Of a stretch of DNA of 64,000 nucleotides, positions 52,640-62,929 are shown piece by piece. The position numbers and the translations under genes are program-made. This DNA comes from Erinaceus europaeus (lineage: Eukaryota > Chordata > Mammalia > Eulipotyphla > Erinaceidae), in contig NC_080177.1 in assembly GCF_950295315.1 (NCBI RefSeq), forward strand, positions 77,030,096 through 77,094,095. Reading direction: 5' to 3'. Each line of letters begins with the position of its first letter. Position 1 is the stretch's first letter. The notes beneath the pieces are model-generated. The model was not told the DNA's origin. It saw only the letters and a program-made list of their open reading frames with translations, and ran no database searches.

Positions 52640-52935
52640 GTTTTTTATTTTATTTTATTTTTGTAATTTTATTTATTTATTTTCCCTTTTGTTGCCCTTG
52701 TTGTCTTTTTATTGTTGTTGTTATTGATGTCATCATTGTTAGGACAGAGAGAAATGGAAAGAGATGGGGAAGACAGAGAGGGGGAGAGAAAGACAGACAC
52801 CTGCAGACCTGCTTCATCCCTTGTGAAAGGACTCCCCTGCAGGTGGGGAGCCGAGGGCTCGAACCAGGATCCTTATGCAGGTCCTTGCACTTTGTGCCAT
52901 GTGCACTGAACCCGCTGCGCTACTGCCTGACTCCC
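52640..52935 (-). mobile_element. Type A SINE
   Basis: TTCCCTTTTGTTGCCCTTGT to CGCTACTGCCTGACTCCC, preceded by a long T/A run. Confidence 0.92.
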
Positions 52936-53070
52936 CCAGCTCAGAATTTCTTTGAAGAATATGTATTGATGAAAGAGAAGGTTACACACAGAGAGAAAGA
53001 GAGAGGGACAGACACCAGAGCACTCCCCAGCTTTGGCTTATTTATGTTGCTGCTGTGGATTAAACCGTTC

Positions 53071-53612
53071 CACCCCGGTCCCATGGCTGCCAGTTCTCAG
53101 CAACATCACCCCGCCAGATATTCGTCGGGATGCGGCATCATCTAAGTTCATTTCCCACGTCTACGCTCGACCGGACCTGCCAATATACGCGGATATCTTC
53201 ACCCACCCTGTCCAACGCTTGACGTCTCGTCATCCAATCTGGCCCCCTACGCCTACACTGAACTTCTCTGTTCCAGTCTCTTGGAAACAGAGTTGGCAGT
53301 CAGCTGAGGTAAAGAACAAACCCCTCATCACAGACCCCTGCGAGCGTCAACCCGGCTTTGGCCTGGCACGCTATGATCGGGCCCTCCTCAATCGCTATCG
53401 AACAGGCCATGGCCGGTGCGCCGCTATGTTCCATCGCCGGGAAGCCAGAGACGACCCGAACTGCCCCTGCGGCTCCAGACAGACTATGACCCACATAGTC
53501 AACGACTGCCACCTCTCCAGATTCAAAGGAGGTCTCGAAACTTGACATCAGGCTCAACCTGACGCTGCTGACTGGCTGCGGAAGAAGGGCAAACGCTAGA
53601 AGAAGGAGAAAA
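53071..53612 (+). mobile_element. 5'-truncated non-LTR retrotransposon 3' end, not L1
   Basis: A sharply bounded 540-bp block, GC- and CpG-rich (roughly 40 CpG by eye) in AT-rich DNA, inserted in a type D SINE near a possible AAACC repeat. It codes for the C-terminal end of a non-LTR polyprotein (next entry) and ends in an AGAAGAAGGAGAA microsatellite-like tail with no poly-A, as in RTE-type elements. High CpG content suggests a recent arrival. Clade (RTE or CR1/Jockey-related) not settled. Confidence 0.8.
53074..53599 (+). pseudogene. Non-LTR polyprotein C-terminal region, one stop
   Basis: One frame runs from the 5' edge to TAG at 53,597. Seen in it: SKFISHVYARPDLPIYADIF, then ALLNRYRTGHGRCAAMFHRR and a Cys-His knuckle CPCGSRQTMTHIVNDC (C-x-C ... 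H ... C), then FKGGLET, TGA at 53,543-53,545, and in the same frame HQAQPDAADWLRKKGKR. The RYRTGHGRC / CxC / QTMTHIVxxC order is what I recall from C termini of invertebrate-type RTE/Jockey-like polyproteins. The stop differs from a leucine codon by one base. The reverse-transcriptase catalytic part is absent (truncated). Confidence 0.8.
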
Positions 53613-53775
53613 CCAGGGACCCCAGAGCCTCAGACCTGAAAGTCGTTTGCATAACCATCATGCAGTCTCCCTAGCCCTTGGTGTGTTCAGAATTTAGTTC
53701 TAAACAACCTCCTGTCAAAAATCTAGTGACATCTGTAAAAACCTAACTTTTAATTTTTGGTTTAAAAAAGACACA

Positions 53776-54065
53776 AGGGGGCGGGCAGTGGCGCACCAGG
53801 CTAAGCACACATAGCATGAAACACAGGGACCTGCACAAAGACCCAGTTCAAGACCCACCCACCCACCCATGGGGGGGTCGCTTCACAAGTGATGAAGCAG
53901 GTCTGCAGGTATCTATCTTTCTCTCCCCTTCTTTATCTCCTCTCTCAATTTCTCTATCTTATCTGATAAAAATGGGGGGGAAATGGTTGCCAGGAGCAGT
54001 GGATTCATAGTGCAGGCACTGAGCCCCAGTGATAACCCTGGAGGCAAAAAAAAAAAAAAAAAAAA
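53776..54065 (+). mobile_element. Type A' SINE
   Basis: GGCGGGCAGTGGCGCACCAG head, ACCC-expanded box-B edge (53,857-53,868), module GTTGCCAGGAGCAGTGGATT, 20-base A-run. Confidence 0.87.
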
Positions 54066-54171
54066 CCAAGATTTTTTAGGAAAACTGAGAAATTTTGAAT
54101 GTGGAAGTATACTGTATATATCCTTAATTACTGTTAGCTTTCTTAGGTGTACTAATAGTACTATTACAAAG

Positions 54172-54402
54172 GAAACTGGGGATCAGCAGAGCATGTGCCT
54201 TACCATGTGCAAGGCTCTGGTTTGAGCCCACATCACCAGATGAGAGCACTATGGGTGGGTAGAGTGGTGCTGAGGTGTCTCTCCTGTCTCTGTATCTCGT
54301 TCTCCCTGTAAACACATGAATAAGGGGAAAAATTCAAGGCTAGGAGGCAGCTGTGCATGTACGAAGCCTGAGCTCATTCGCTGGTGCCAAACAAAGAGGG
54401 GG
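54172..54402 (+). mobile_element. Two type C-like SINEs
   Basis: First to about 54,332 (GATCAGCAGAGCATGTGCCT, GTTTGAGCCCACATCACCAG). A truncated second starts GGCTAGGAGGCAGCTGTGCA. Confidence 0.65.
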
Positions 54403-54430
54403 AAAAAGTGGAGGTGAGGGATACACTTTC

Positions 54431-54738
54431 TTTTTTATTATTATTATTAGTTTTTAAATATTTATTTATTCCCTTTTGTTGCCCTTGTTGCTTTATTGTT
54501 GTAGTTATTATTGTTGTTGTTATTGCTGTCGTCGTTGTTGGATAGGACAGAGAGAAATGGAGAGAGGAGGGGAAGACAGAGAGGGGGAGAGACAGACAGA
54601 CACCTGCAGACCTGCTTCACCGCCTGTGAAGCGACTCCCCTGCAGGTGGGGAGCCGGGGGCTCAAACCAGGATCCTTATGCTGGTCCTTGCATTTTGCAC
54701 CACATGCACTTAACATGCTGCACTACCACCCGACTCCC
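54431..54738 (-). mobile_element. Type A SINE with TSD
   Basis: GGGATACACTTTC (54,418-54,430) and GGGATATACTTTC (54,739-54,751). Confidence 0.93.
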
Positions 54739-54751
54739 AGGGATATACTTT

Positions 54752-55780
54752 CATCCTTAGGAGAACCGTACTGAAGTACTTGAAGGTGAAATGCCCGAGA
54801 CCTAAACTTCACTTTGAAATAGTTCAAAGAGAAAGAAATAGACACACATATATGCATATGTTTATAGGGTGGGGAACTCACTGGGTAAGAGAATTTTCAC
54901 TCAAGAAAGACCCCTTCTACAAGTTGTTAACTCCAACCCTCACTTTATTTTCAAGCCTGGTTACTTTTTGGTTCCATTCTGATTTAGTAAGAGGAAAAAA
55001 ACTGTCTGACTTTTTTCCAGTCTGGAGACACATTACAGAATGATTCCCTAGCACCTATGTTTATTAAAGCTTTAGTACATACAATATTATCAGTCCATCC
55101 TGTGGAGTCACTCCAGAGAACAGCAGCCACACCAAGTTGTACTTAAATAATTGGTGTATTGTTCTCTTCTTTGATAATGCCATTATCCTCCAAGTTTGTA
55201 AGACTATAAACCAATTAAACCCTAGTTTTTACTGAATTTGACTGCTGGCAGCAGCAGAAACAGATAACCATAAGCTATTTTTCCTCCAAACAGAAGAAAA
55301 CCAACTTCCTGCAAAGCTGTAGTGCTATACTTTCCCCCATCTAGAAAACTATTTTCTAGGAGGAGATAATAATAGTAATAAGTTTTTCAATTTGACTAAT
55401 CAGAAAGCTTGTTAGACATTGCAGTCTTTTGACTAATTGAACAGTCAGATGGGTGAAAACCCTTAAGGAGCCTTAAACATTCTTTGCTTATGATTAGGTG
55501 GTATGAAAAGGGTGAGACAAGATAAAAGAAGGTCTGCATGAAGATGTCAAGTTTTTCCAATATGGCAGTCATCAAAGAAAAACTTTCTCTTAACAATAAG
55601 GAGTCATAGCACCAAGACAAGAGGACTACTTGAAGTCTGGTTTGTTTTAGGTTAATATATGTAAAACAAGATGTGGTAGGCATGTGCTTGTTTTAACAAA
55701 CTTGAACTCGGCAATAATATGACATCACAAGTTTACTCCATGTAGAATGCTGACTGACAGGATGTGAAAGACGAAAAATG
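54752..55780. other. Unique SINE-free stretch
   Basis: One kb without SINEs. A 95-codon minus-strand frame (55,396-55,683) has no recognisable content. Confidence 0.5.
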
Positions 55781-55782
55781 AA

Positions 55783-55915
55783 TACCAGGAGAAGTAGCTC
55801 AGGGTGGTAAAATACAGGACTTGCACTTGAGGTCCTGAGCTCACTCCCCAGCACTGCCTATGCCAAAGCTGTGCTCTGGTTCCTTTTTCTCTATCATAAA
55901 ATAAGTAGATAGACT
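55783..55915 (+). mobile_element. Type C SINE
   Basis: ACCAGGAGAAGTAGCTCAGG, CTCACTCCCCAGCACTGCCT, GCTGTGCTCTGGTTCC. Confidence 0.75.
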
Positions 55916-56217
55916 TGAAGAAAATAAATGAAAAAAAGAAAAAGTGTTCCTTTTGTAAAGACAGACTTGGACTGACTAACAAAGGAGCCCAAGCTGTTTA
56001 TTCTTCTCGCCATGTGGAGAAGAAGGTCTAAAAAAAAAAATAGTAATAATAATATCCACAAATAATTTCAGATTTTATGTTAACCATAATTTTTTCTAAC
56101 CATATTTTCACTTAGCTTCTAGAAAACTGACAAATGCTTTTTTTGTTAGTTTTTTCCCATCTGATCATCTCCTTTCATCTTCTCTCCTGACCTATTCATA
56201 GAAAGATGGGGGAAAGT
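55916..56217. other. Unique AT-rich stretch
   Basis: A-run at 56,030-56,041. Nothing else recognised. Confidence 0.5.
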
Positions 56218-56316
56218 AGTTAGTTGCCTATGCAGTGGGCAAAGCACTGTACTCGCCCTATATCACATGTGCCAGAATGATGCTCTGGTTTTCTTTCTCA
56301 CTGATAAATAGATGGA
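56218..56316 (+). mobile_element. Type C SINE
   Basis: CTATGCAGTGGGCAAAGCAC, CACATGTGCCAGAATGATGC, GATAAATAGATGG tail. Confidence 0.75.
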
Positions 56317-56940
56317 GAAAAATCTGTCCTTACTATTTGGATTTGTAGGCTGACTAAAGGTGGAGATTTATCATACATCCTATCTTCCTTTCCTGAAACC
56401 ATGCTGCCACCTACTACTCTTTTAGATCATATTAGAGGAGGCTTAGGGTATCCAAGGACAGATTGATTCTTGAGGCATCTGGTCAGCTACCAACTGTCCT
56501 AGAAGAACAGCACGTGTGTTTGCTTCTCCATCTGATCTAAAGGGGTTTCTCCTAAACTTGGTTTCTTTCACATTTGCTGAGGGAAAAACAGTAAAGAAAT
56601 CCTGAAGATCTTCTAAAACAAAAACTAATATTAAGGATATAATAGTAAGAAGTTCTCTCTGTTTTGAGTTTTCCTTAGTGGCAAATGGTTGCGATCACAA
56701 GGCTGAAAGTAGTTAGGAAAGAAGCGTTAGTAACGAAGAATGAAGACACGGTAGATGAAGTCATCAGCAAAACCCTAGATGGCCACACTCGGGAAGGAAT
56801 GAATGTTCTCGGTGAGAGATCCTGTGTTTTGTTTCTAAGAACAGAAAAATAGAATAATGAAGAGATGCAAGCTTTATTATCAAGAGTGACAGCAAAGAGC
56901 GGTCACTTTAAGGCACCGCACAATATAAAGTTCGAATTTT
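56317..56940. other. Unique stretch
   Basis: Nothing recognised. Confidence 0.5.
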
Positions 56941-57082
56941 TCAGGCTGGGGAGGTGGTGCAGCAGCTGCACACCAGACTTTGTGCCCAAGGCTGGTAGAT
57001 TCAACTCCCAGCACCACTGTAAGCCAGAGCCGAGGCCTCTCTCTCTCTCTCTCTCTGTATTTCTCTCATTAAAATAAAGACT
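56941..57082 (+). mobile_element. Type D SINE
   Basis: CAGGCTGGGGAGGTGGTGCA, GATTCAACTCCCAGCACCAC, TAAGCCAGAGCCGAGG, TC run, CATTAAAATAAAG tail. Confidence 0.85.
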
Positions 57083-57449
57083 TTTTCATGCTTACTATAT
57101 CAATCAATGTTGCATTTTTCACTTAAGAAAGAAACCTATCTTGTTTCACTTTCAGTAGTTATCTACCACAAAGTCATTTGACTCTAAACAAACAAGAGAG
57201 GCCGAGGTCCAGTATCAATTCCTATCCCACCATTCTACCTAATCTAGCACGTTAATGCAAATCAAAGCAAGCACTTCAGTGTTGCTGGTAGAGAAGCCTG
57301 TTCCTTTCCCAAGAGAGACCTGTAAAACAGGACAGTCACTGACAGCAGTACAATTACTGACACAGATACAGACTTTATGGACATGTTTATCTCTGCTGTA
57401 AATCCCCACTCTCTCTCCACTCCGATTCACGAGTCATAAAGAAATTGCA
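57083..57449. other. Unique stretch
   Basis: A minus-strand acceptor-like CTGTTTTACAG lies near 57,320, but the following frame is short. Not called as an exon. Confidence 0.45.
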
Positions 57450-58100
57450 GATAATGAAAAAGTTGGGGAAATTTACAGCATGTCGGAAACCTCAGACAGC
57501 CAGAAGAAATTAAAGAGCTGACTAGGAATAAATCACACAGGTACAATTAAAACTTCCCGCAGATCTCCTTCATTTCCAAACTGAAGCGCAATCCAATGGA
57601 GCTGATGAAAAGTTGAGGTCATGACTCCTCTGGCTGTAATCATTTCTTAACTAACTGCAGGTTAAAAATTAGCCAATTCATGGGCCATGTGTAAACACTG
57701 ATTTCCTACTTCTCCCTTGATTTCCTCCTCTCTCCACTGGAAGCACTCACAGAGCAATTCTATCTATAGACAGGCCAAATTGCAACAAACAATAAATGGA
57801 AGGTGATGCCCTCTTCCACTCTCCCACTGCCATCTCTGCAGGTGCAGGACATCTTTTACCATCACCACTGAGGACTGAACATTAAAAATGAGAAAGCAGG
57901 GCTACGATGGGCAAATGAAATTGGAGGTTTCTTCATCCCCAATAAATAACCGTTCAGAAGGTTTCATTTGATCTCTTTTCAACATTCCAATAGATATTTT
58001 AAAGGACTGTTATGCTGGATACTAGAATAAGAATAACTTCTGGTGGCAGCTGTATTGGATGGTGAATCGAGTTAATGGTCAATACTCTTATGGAACGATC
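57450..58100. promoter_or_regulatory. Candidate conserved non-coding block
   Basis: SINE-free, with GGTACAATTAAAACTTCCCG, GCTGTAATCATTTCTTAACT, AAAATTAGCCAATTCATGGG and GCAACAAACAATAAATGG. Mixed composition and AT-core motifs as in developmental enhancers. Texture-based inference only. Confidence 0.35.
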
Positions 58101-59003
58101 TCCGCTTAGTTATAACACTACCCTCAACTGCCCAGCTTTTGTCTTTAACACTTTCAGTTACAAATGCTATGAGAGGAAGGACAATAAAGAAAACAAACAC
58201 CCAAGAATTAACAAAAAATCTACAAATGCTAATTAATGTGCAATGCTTGGTCTAATAAAGTAAAAGAAAAACACCCAAATAAGAAATAGTGTCTGTTTAT
58301 TAAATGCTAAGGTTGAGCACATCGCCTTAGAAAGATGTCGAAGGGAAAGAATGGCTCTACATTCTAGACTCTTCCGTTTTCCCCAATTTAATGAAATGAA
58401 ACATGACGGTTAAAAAAACATCAGCTCAAACACAAGGTATCTGTGGAAAGCACAGCTGGACTAAACCAAGAGTGTCAATAAAGTTATATGCAAGTCAATA
58501 CTTATCTCTGTTCCTTTCTGTAGGATGAAACTTCAACCAAATTAGTTCTAGCATGATTCTGAAATTCTGAGGCCAATCAAGAACCACTTTTTAAAAAGAG
58601 AGATGTGAACGATACAACTGACCTGGTTTCGATTTTGTTCCTTTTTGACCCCATGATGATTTGAAGCCGATTTTACACTTCAGAGAACCCAAATGTCATT
58701 TCCATTGTATATATTAAGATTTTATTCCCCAAAGGATAAAAAACAGCTCTAAGAAAATACTAAGAGTTTCAACCCAGACATCACTACTAAAAATTCCTAT
58801 CGTGGATCTCAGTTCTCTTCACCTGAAACATAAGATATAGACTTTGACCTGCCTTTCTCATGCAGCATTCTTTAAGCTTGTAATGTCAAATTGATGTCCA
58901 GTGTCACATAAGAGCTGTTAAAAAAAGGTAGAGGTAGCCACTCTATCTGTAAGCTCCTAAGAGGCCAGTATATGAATGAAGCCAAGATACTTATCTACTT
59001 ACT
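58101..59003. other. Unique SINE-free stretch
   Basis: Together with the block before it this gives about 1.9 kb without a SINE. No exon recognised. Confidence 0.45.
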
Positions 59004-59005
59004 AT

Positions 59006-59081
59006 TTGGCTGTTGGAAAAGTCATGACATATTTTTAGTTTTTCTATGTAAAAATGCATCATGACTTTTCTGACAACCCAG
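59006..59081. mobile_element. Mariner-like MITE, copy 2
   Basis: TTGGCTGTTGGAAAAGTCAT on the left and ATGACTTTTCTGACAACCCA on the right share ends and inner arms (GACATATTTTT) with the copy at 19,423. The loop is a few bases longer. Confidence 0.85.
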
Positions 59082-59127
59082 TCGTTTAAGTGCCAGTGGT
59101 GTCCCTAACAATGCTCTTTTTCTTTTT

Positions 59128-59347
59128 AAATTTATTTTCCCTTTTGTTGCCCTTGATTTTTTATTGTTGTCGTCATTGTTAGACAGGACAGACAGAAATG
59201 GAGAGAGGAAGGGAAGGCAGAGAGGAGGAGAGAAAGAGAGACACCTGCAGACCTGCTTCACCGCTTGTGAAGCGACTCCCCTGCAGGTGGGGAGCCGGGG
59301 GCTTGAACTGGGATCTTTATGGTGGTCCTTGCACTTTGCGCCATGTG
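59128..59347 (-). mobile_element. Type A SINE, head-truncated, with TSD
   Basis: ACAATGCTCTTTTTCTTTT (about 59,109) and ACAATGTTCTTTTTTATT (about 59,348). Ends at CACTTTGCGCCATGTG. Confidence 0.9.
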
Positions 59348-59876
59348 ACAATGTTCTTTTTTATTCTAACTCTTGCTGGACTCCTTGGTGGGAGGGAAAC
59401 TTCCACTTCAGGCCCCAGTCTCCAGAAAAGGAAGAGCAGTTGGTAATGGAAATGACTGATTATGCCTGAGTAACTGACTGGTGAGTCTACAACAAATCCC
59501 AAACTACAGGTTCAGGCTGTGAACATGTGACTGTGCTGGAAAGGTGCCATGGGGCAGTAGGGCAGCTCCGCTGCTCACCTCCCAGATGGTCACCAGGATC
59601 TTTTATCTCATCTTTTTATACCAAACTGGTATAATTCTGATCATTTAACAGGCAATGTAACAATATAAAGCATTGGTGTACAACACAGTAATATAAAGTA
59701 ATAATAATGGGGCTAATAATACGTTAGAAAACAGTAAGTAAATTGTTTTCCTAAATTCAGTGTGAGCTGCTCTGGCAAACTGACAGAACCTGAGGGCTTG
59801 GTAGGAACATCCAGTTTATAGATGATTAGTCAGAAGCAAAGATGACAATTTGGACTTGGAATTGACATGGAGGGGG

Positions 59877-59878
<2 letters not shown>
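59348..59878. other. Unique stretch
   Basis: Nothing recognised. Confidence 0.5.

Positions 59879-59930
<52 letters not shown>
59879..59930. repeat. (GT)n microsatellite
   Basis: Twenty-six GT units. Confidence 0.97.
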
Positions 59931-59931
<1 letters not shown>

Positions 59932-60164
59932 GGGTATTTCTGCAGAGCTAAGTGGAATCTGACACATCTCTAAATAGACAGAACTAAGTTATGCTGCAGG
60001 ACTCTCAAATAGGGTCACAAAATTGGTGCAGGCCAAAAGAGAAGGGTTACAAATGTAATAGTTACATGTGAAGAAATACATAAGAGAAGTACAAGTGGGA
60101 CTTCTCTACAAACTCTATTAAATATTATGTCTTAAAATAACATAATTATAATGTTATTTTTAAT

Positions 60165-60346
60165 TTTTTTAAATATTTATTTATTTATTCCCTTTTGTTG
60201 CCCTTGTTTTATTGTTGTAGTTATTACTGATGTCATTGTTGTTGAATAGGACAGAGAGAAATAGAGAGGAGGGGAAGACAGACAGGAGGAGAGAAAGATC
60301 GACACCTGCAGACCTGCTTCACCACTTGTGAAGTGACTACCGCCCC
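60165..60346 (-). mobile_element. Type A SINE, head-truncated
   Basis: TTCCCTTTTGTTGCCCTTGT to TTGTGAAGTGACTACC. TAATGTTATTTTTAAT before and CAATGCTATTATTG after may be a worn TSD. Confidence 0.87.
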
Positions 60347-60539
60347 AATGCTATTATTGTTTAATGCTGTAAGGATCTTAAAGGTCTTTTAGTCTAGGAA
60401 CTAAATCTTCCAACCAAGGAAACTATTGATGAAGGTCACACAGCTCAATTACTGGAAAGATGAACTAGGCAATAATAAAATCTAAAACTTATTGGCAGTT
60501 TAGTAGATATCCAATTCAAGTGAGGCATTATCACATTTT

Positions 60540-61085
60540 AAAGTGATAGTTTTTAAGTGTAAAATTAAATGACATTTATTCACAATATTGTACAACTATT
60601 ATCAATATGAAAACTGTTCCATTACACCCCCAAAGAAAACTCTTTGCCCAGAAACCAGTCATCTCTCCATCTCTCCTGGTCCAGAAATCTTGAACTCACT
60701 TTCTGACTTTAAGAATTTACTTTACTCAGTATGTGTCTATAAGGCTTGGATGATAGCATAATGGTTATGCAAAAAGACTTTTCATGCCTGAGACACCAAA
60801 TGTCACAGGTTCAATCCCTAGCACCACCCTATACTGGAATTTAGCAGTCTTCTGGTAAAATACAAGACAGCTAGACAAAGACAGACAGATAAAAACAACA
60901 ACAAACAAACAAAACCCTGTAAGTGGAATTGCAGAACGTGGCCTTTAAGACGATCTTGTAGAATGTAGCGGCACTTCATTTTTATGGCTAAATAATAATC
61001 TGTTGTGTGTATATTACACAGTGTAAACATATTTTAGCTCATTCCCTCACATACAGTGAGGTTTCCTAAAATCTATCTAACATAA
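60540..61085 (+). mobile_element. Ancient L1 (L1M-like) 3' UTR, split
   Basis: GACATTTATTCACAATATTG, CAACTATTATCAATATGAAA and CTTTACTCAGTATGTGTCTA, then after the type D SINE TCATTTTTATGGCTAAATAA. Confidence 0.6.
60738..60870 (+). mobile_element. Type D SINE nested in old L1
   Basis: GCTTGGATGATAGCATAATG, GGTTCAATCCCTAGCACCAC, CTTCTGGTAAAATACAAGAC. Confidence 0.85.
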
Positions 61086-61225
61086 ATTAGTTTAACATGT
61101 TGAAAGCAGAAATGAAGACCAGCTGTTTTTATGAAGCTAGACAAAAAAAAAAAAAAAAATCTTACCAAAAATGCCACTCAATATTTTTTGTTTGGAAAAT
61201 AGTCTTTATACAAATGTTCTTTATG

Positions 61226-61492
61226 GGGAGTCAGGCGGTAGTGCAGCGGGTTAAGAGCACGTGGCGCAAAGCACAAGAACCTGCTTAAGGATCTCAGTTC
61301 GAGCCCCCGGTTCCCCACCTGCAGGGGAGTCACTTCACAAGTGGTGAAGCAGGTCTGCAGGTGTCTCTCTTTCTGTTCCCCCTCCTCTCTCCATTTCTCT
61401 CTGTCCTATCCAACAACAATGACATCAATAACAACAACAACAACAAAAACAAGGGCAACAAAAGACAATAAATATTTTTTTAAAAGATGAAA
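61226..61492 (+). mobile_element. Type A SINE with TSD
   Basis: AAATGTTCTTTATG at 61,212-61,225 and 61,493-61,506. Intact promoter-like boxes. Confidence 0.94.
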
Positions 61493-61654
61493 AAATGTTC
61501 TTTATGTTGATATGTGTTTGTTTACATCTATAAATTAATAAACACATCTATAAATTAATAAATATTTTAGAATTTTCAGCATGTAGAGAGATATAACCCA
61601 TATAAAGAAGAACACTTTGAAGTCAATATTACCATTACTTTTCCAGAAATTGAA

Positions 61655-61820
61655 TAGCCTGGGAGGTGGCACAGTTGCTACAGTGCTGGACTCAAAAGCA
61701 TGTGGTCCTGGGACCCAGGAGGGAGAACAGTGGATAAAGCGCTGGACCATCAAGCATGAGGCCCCAAGTCTGATCCCTGGCACTTGTTCTGGTTCTTCTT
61801 TCTCTGTCTTATAAATAATT
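61655..61820 (+). mobile_element. Type C SINE dimer
   Basis: A head-only copy (GCCTGGGAGGTGGCACAGTT ... GGTCCTGGG) is followed at once by a fuller one (GGAGGGAGAACAGTGGATAA ... CTTGTTCTGGTTCTTC). Just upstream, ACATCTATAAATTAATAA is tandemly duplicated (about 61,526-61,563). Confidence 0.8.
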
Positions 61821-61832
61821 ATTTTTATTTAT

Positions 61833-62157
61833 TTTATTTTTTTTTATTGCCACTAGGGTTACTGCAGGACTTGGTGCCAGCACTACAAATCCATAGGTCC
61901 TGGAGGCCATTTTTTTCCTTTTTTTTAAGTTTATTTTTTAATGGTTATTGTATTATCTTTATTTTATTTATTGGATAAAGACAGCTAGAAATCAAGAAGG
62001 AAGGGAGTGGTAGAGAGGGTGAGAGACTAAGAGACAACTGAAATGCTGTTTCACCACTCACAAAGTTTTCTCCCTGCAGGTGGAGACTGGGGGCTCGAAC
62101 CCGAGTCCTTGTGCACTGTAATGTGTGCTCAACCAGGTGCACCACCACCAGCCCCCT
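61833..62157 (-). mobile_element. Type B' SINE
   Basis: CACTAGGGTTACTGCAGGAC module, T-rich linker, B body with GGATAAAGACAGCTAGAAAT and head GCACCACCACCAGCCCCC. Confidence 0.88.
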
Positions 62158-62350
62158 TTTTTTCTTCTTTCTATTTTATTGAAAAGGACAGTGAGAAACT
62201 GATTAGGGAGGGGGAGGCAGAAAGGGAGAGAGAAAGATAGATACCTATAGACCTGCTTTACCACTTGTGAAGCGTCCCCCCAGCAGGTGGGAATCTGGGT
62301 CTTGAACCCAGGTCCTTGTACATAGTACTATGTGTGCTTAACTGACCCCA
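62158..62350 (-). mobile_element. Type B SINE
   Basis: TTTTATTGAAAAGGACAGTG to TGTGTGCTTAACTGACCCC, adjoining the previous element head to tail. Confidence 0.85.
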
Positions 62351-62377
62351 CTAATAATTCTTAACAAAAAAACTTAA

Positions 62378-62465
62378 AAGCATGAGGTCCTAAGTGTGAT
62401 CTCCAGTATCACATGTGCTAGAGTGATACTCTGGCTCTCACTCTCATTAAAAAATTTTAAATAAG
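62378..62465 (+). mobile_element. Type C SINE, 5' truncated
   Basis: AGCATGAGGTCCTAAGTGTG, CACATGTGCTAGAGTGATAC, CATTAAAAAATTTTAAATAA. Confidence 0.8.
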
Positions 62466-62780
62466 AATAATGAAGTTGAGTCACCAACTAGTTTAAGTTC
62501 CACTACTCTAAGATTATTGTGTCCTTTTCACAAATTAAAAACTGTTAGAAAGTCAGGTAACTTGCGAAAGGAGTGGGGTGAGGGCGGCGGTAAAGCTGTC
62601 TGACTTCAGAAGCCACGCTGTCGCCACTGCCTTGTTCTCACCAGCTAGTTCCTACCCATAGATCTCCAGGTTTTCTTTCCTCATGTGTCTTATCCAGATC
62701 CTCCTTTCTCTCCTTTGCCTCAGTTTCCTAAGAGGTACTTCTTGAGCTGTATTTTGAAAGACAATTCCTTCAAATTACTC
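62466..62780. other. Unique stretch
   Basis: Nothing recognised. Confidence 0.5.
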
Positions 62781-62784
62781 ACTG

Positions 62785-62875
62785 CACCTGCCGGGGTGGG
62801 ACCCCAACGTCAGCCCCCTGCTGTTTCGCTCCCCCCCTTTCACTCATAAAATCAATCAATAATAATAAAAGATGG
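62785..62875 (+). mobile_element. Possible old SINE fragment
   Basis: CCTGCCGGGGTGGGACCCCA ... CACTCATAAAATCAATCAAT has a type C-like tail only. Confidence 0.35.
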
Positions 62876-62929
62876 TATATTCTTAACTTTTTAAAAGGAG
62901 ACAAACATATCAATAACAGCTAAGATTTT

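Larger units (their letters stand above)
52960..53685 (-). mobile_element. Type D SINE split by a non-LTR insert
   Basis: CAGAGCACTCCCCAGCTTTG to about 53,070 and CCCCAGAGCCTCAGACCTGA to GCATAACCATCATGCAGTCT after 53,613 are the two halves of one type D copy. Confidence 0.88.

Noticed and set aside
52555..53145. 196-codon plus-strand frame
   Set aside because: It runs through unique DNA, an inverted type A SINE and the start of the 53,071 insert, so it is a chance fusion of unrelated sequence.
53300..53557. 85-codon minus-strand frame opposite the non-LTR fragment
   Set aside because: Shadow of the GC-rich plus-strand coding sequence, with no independent motif.
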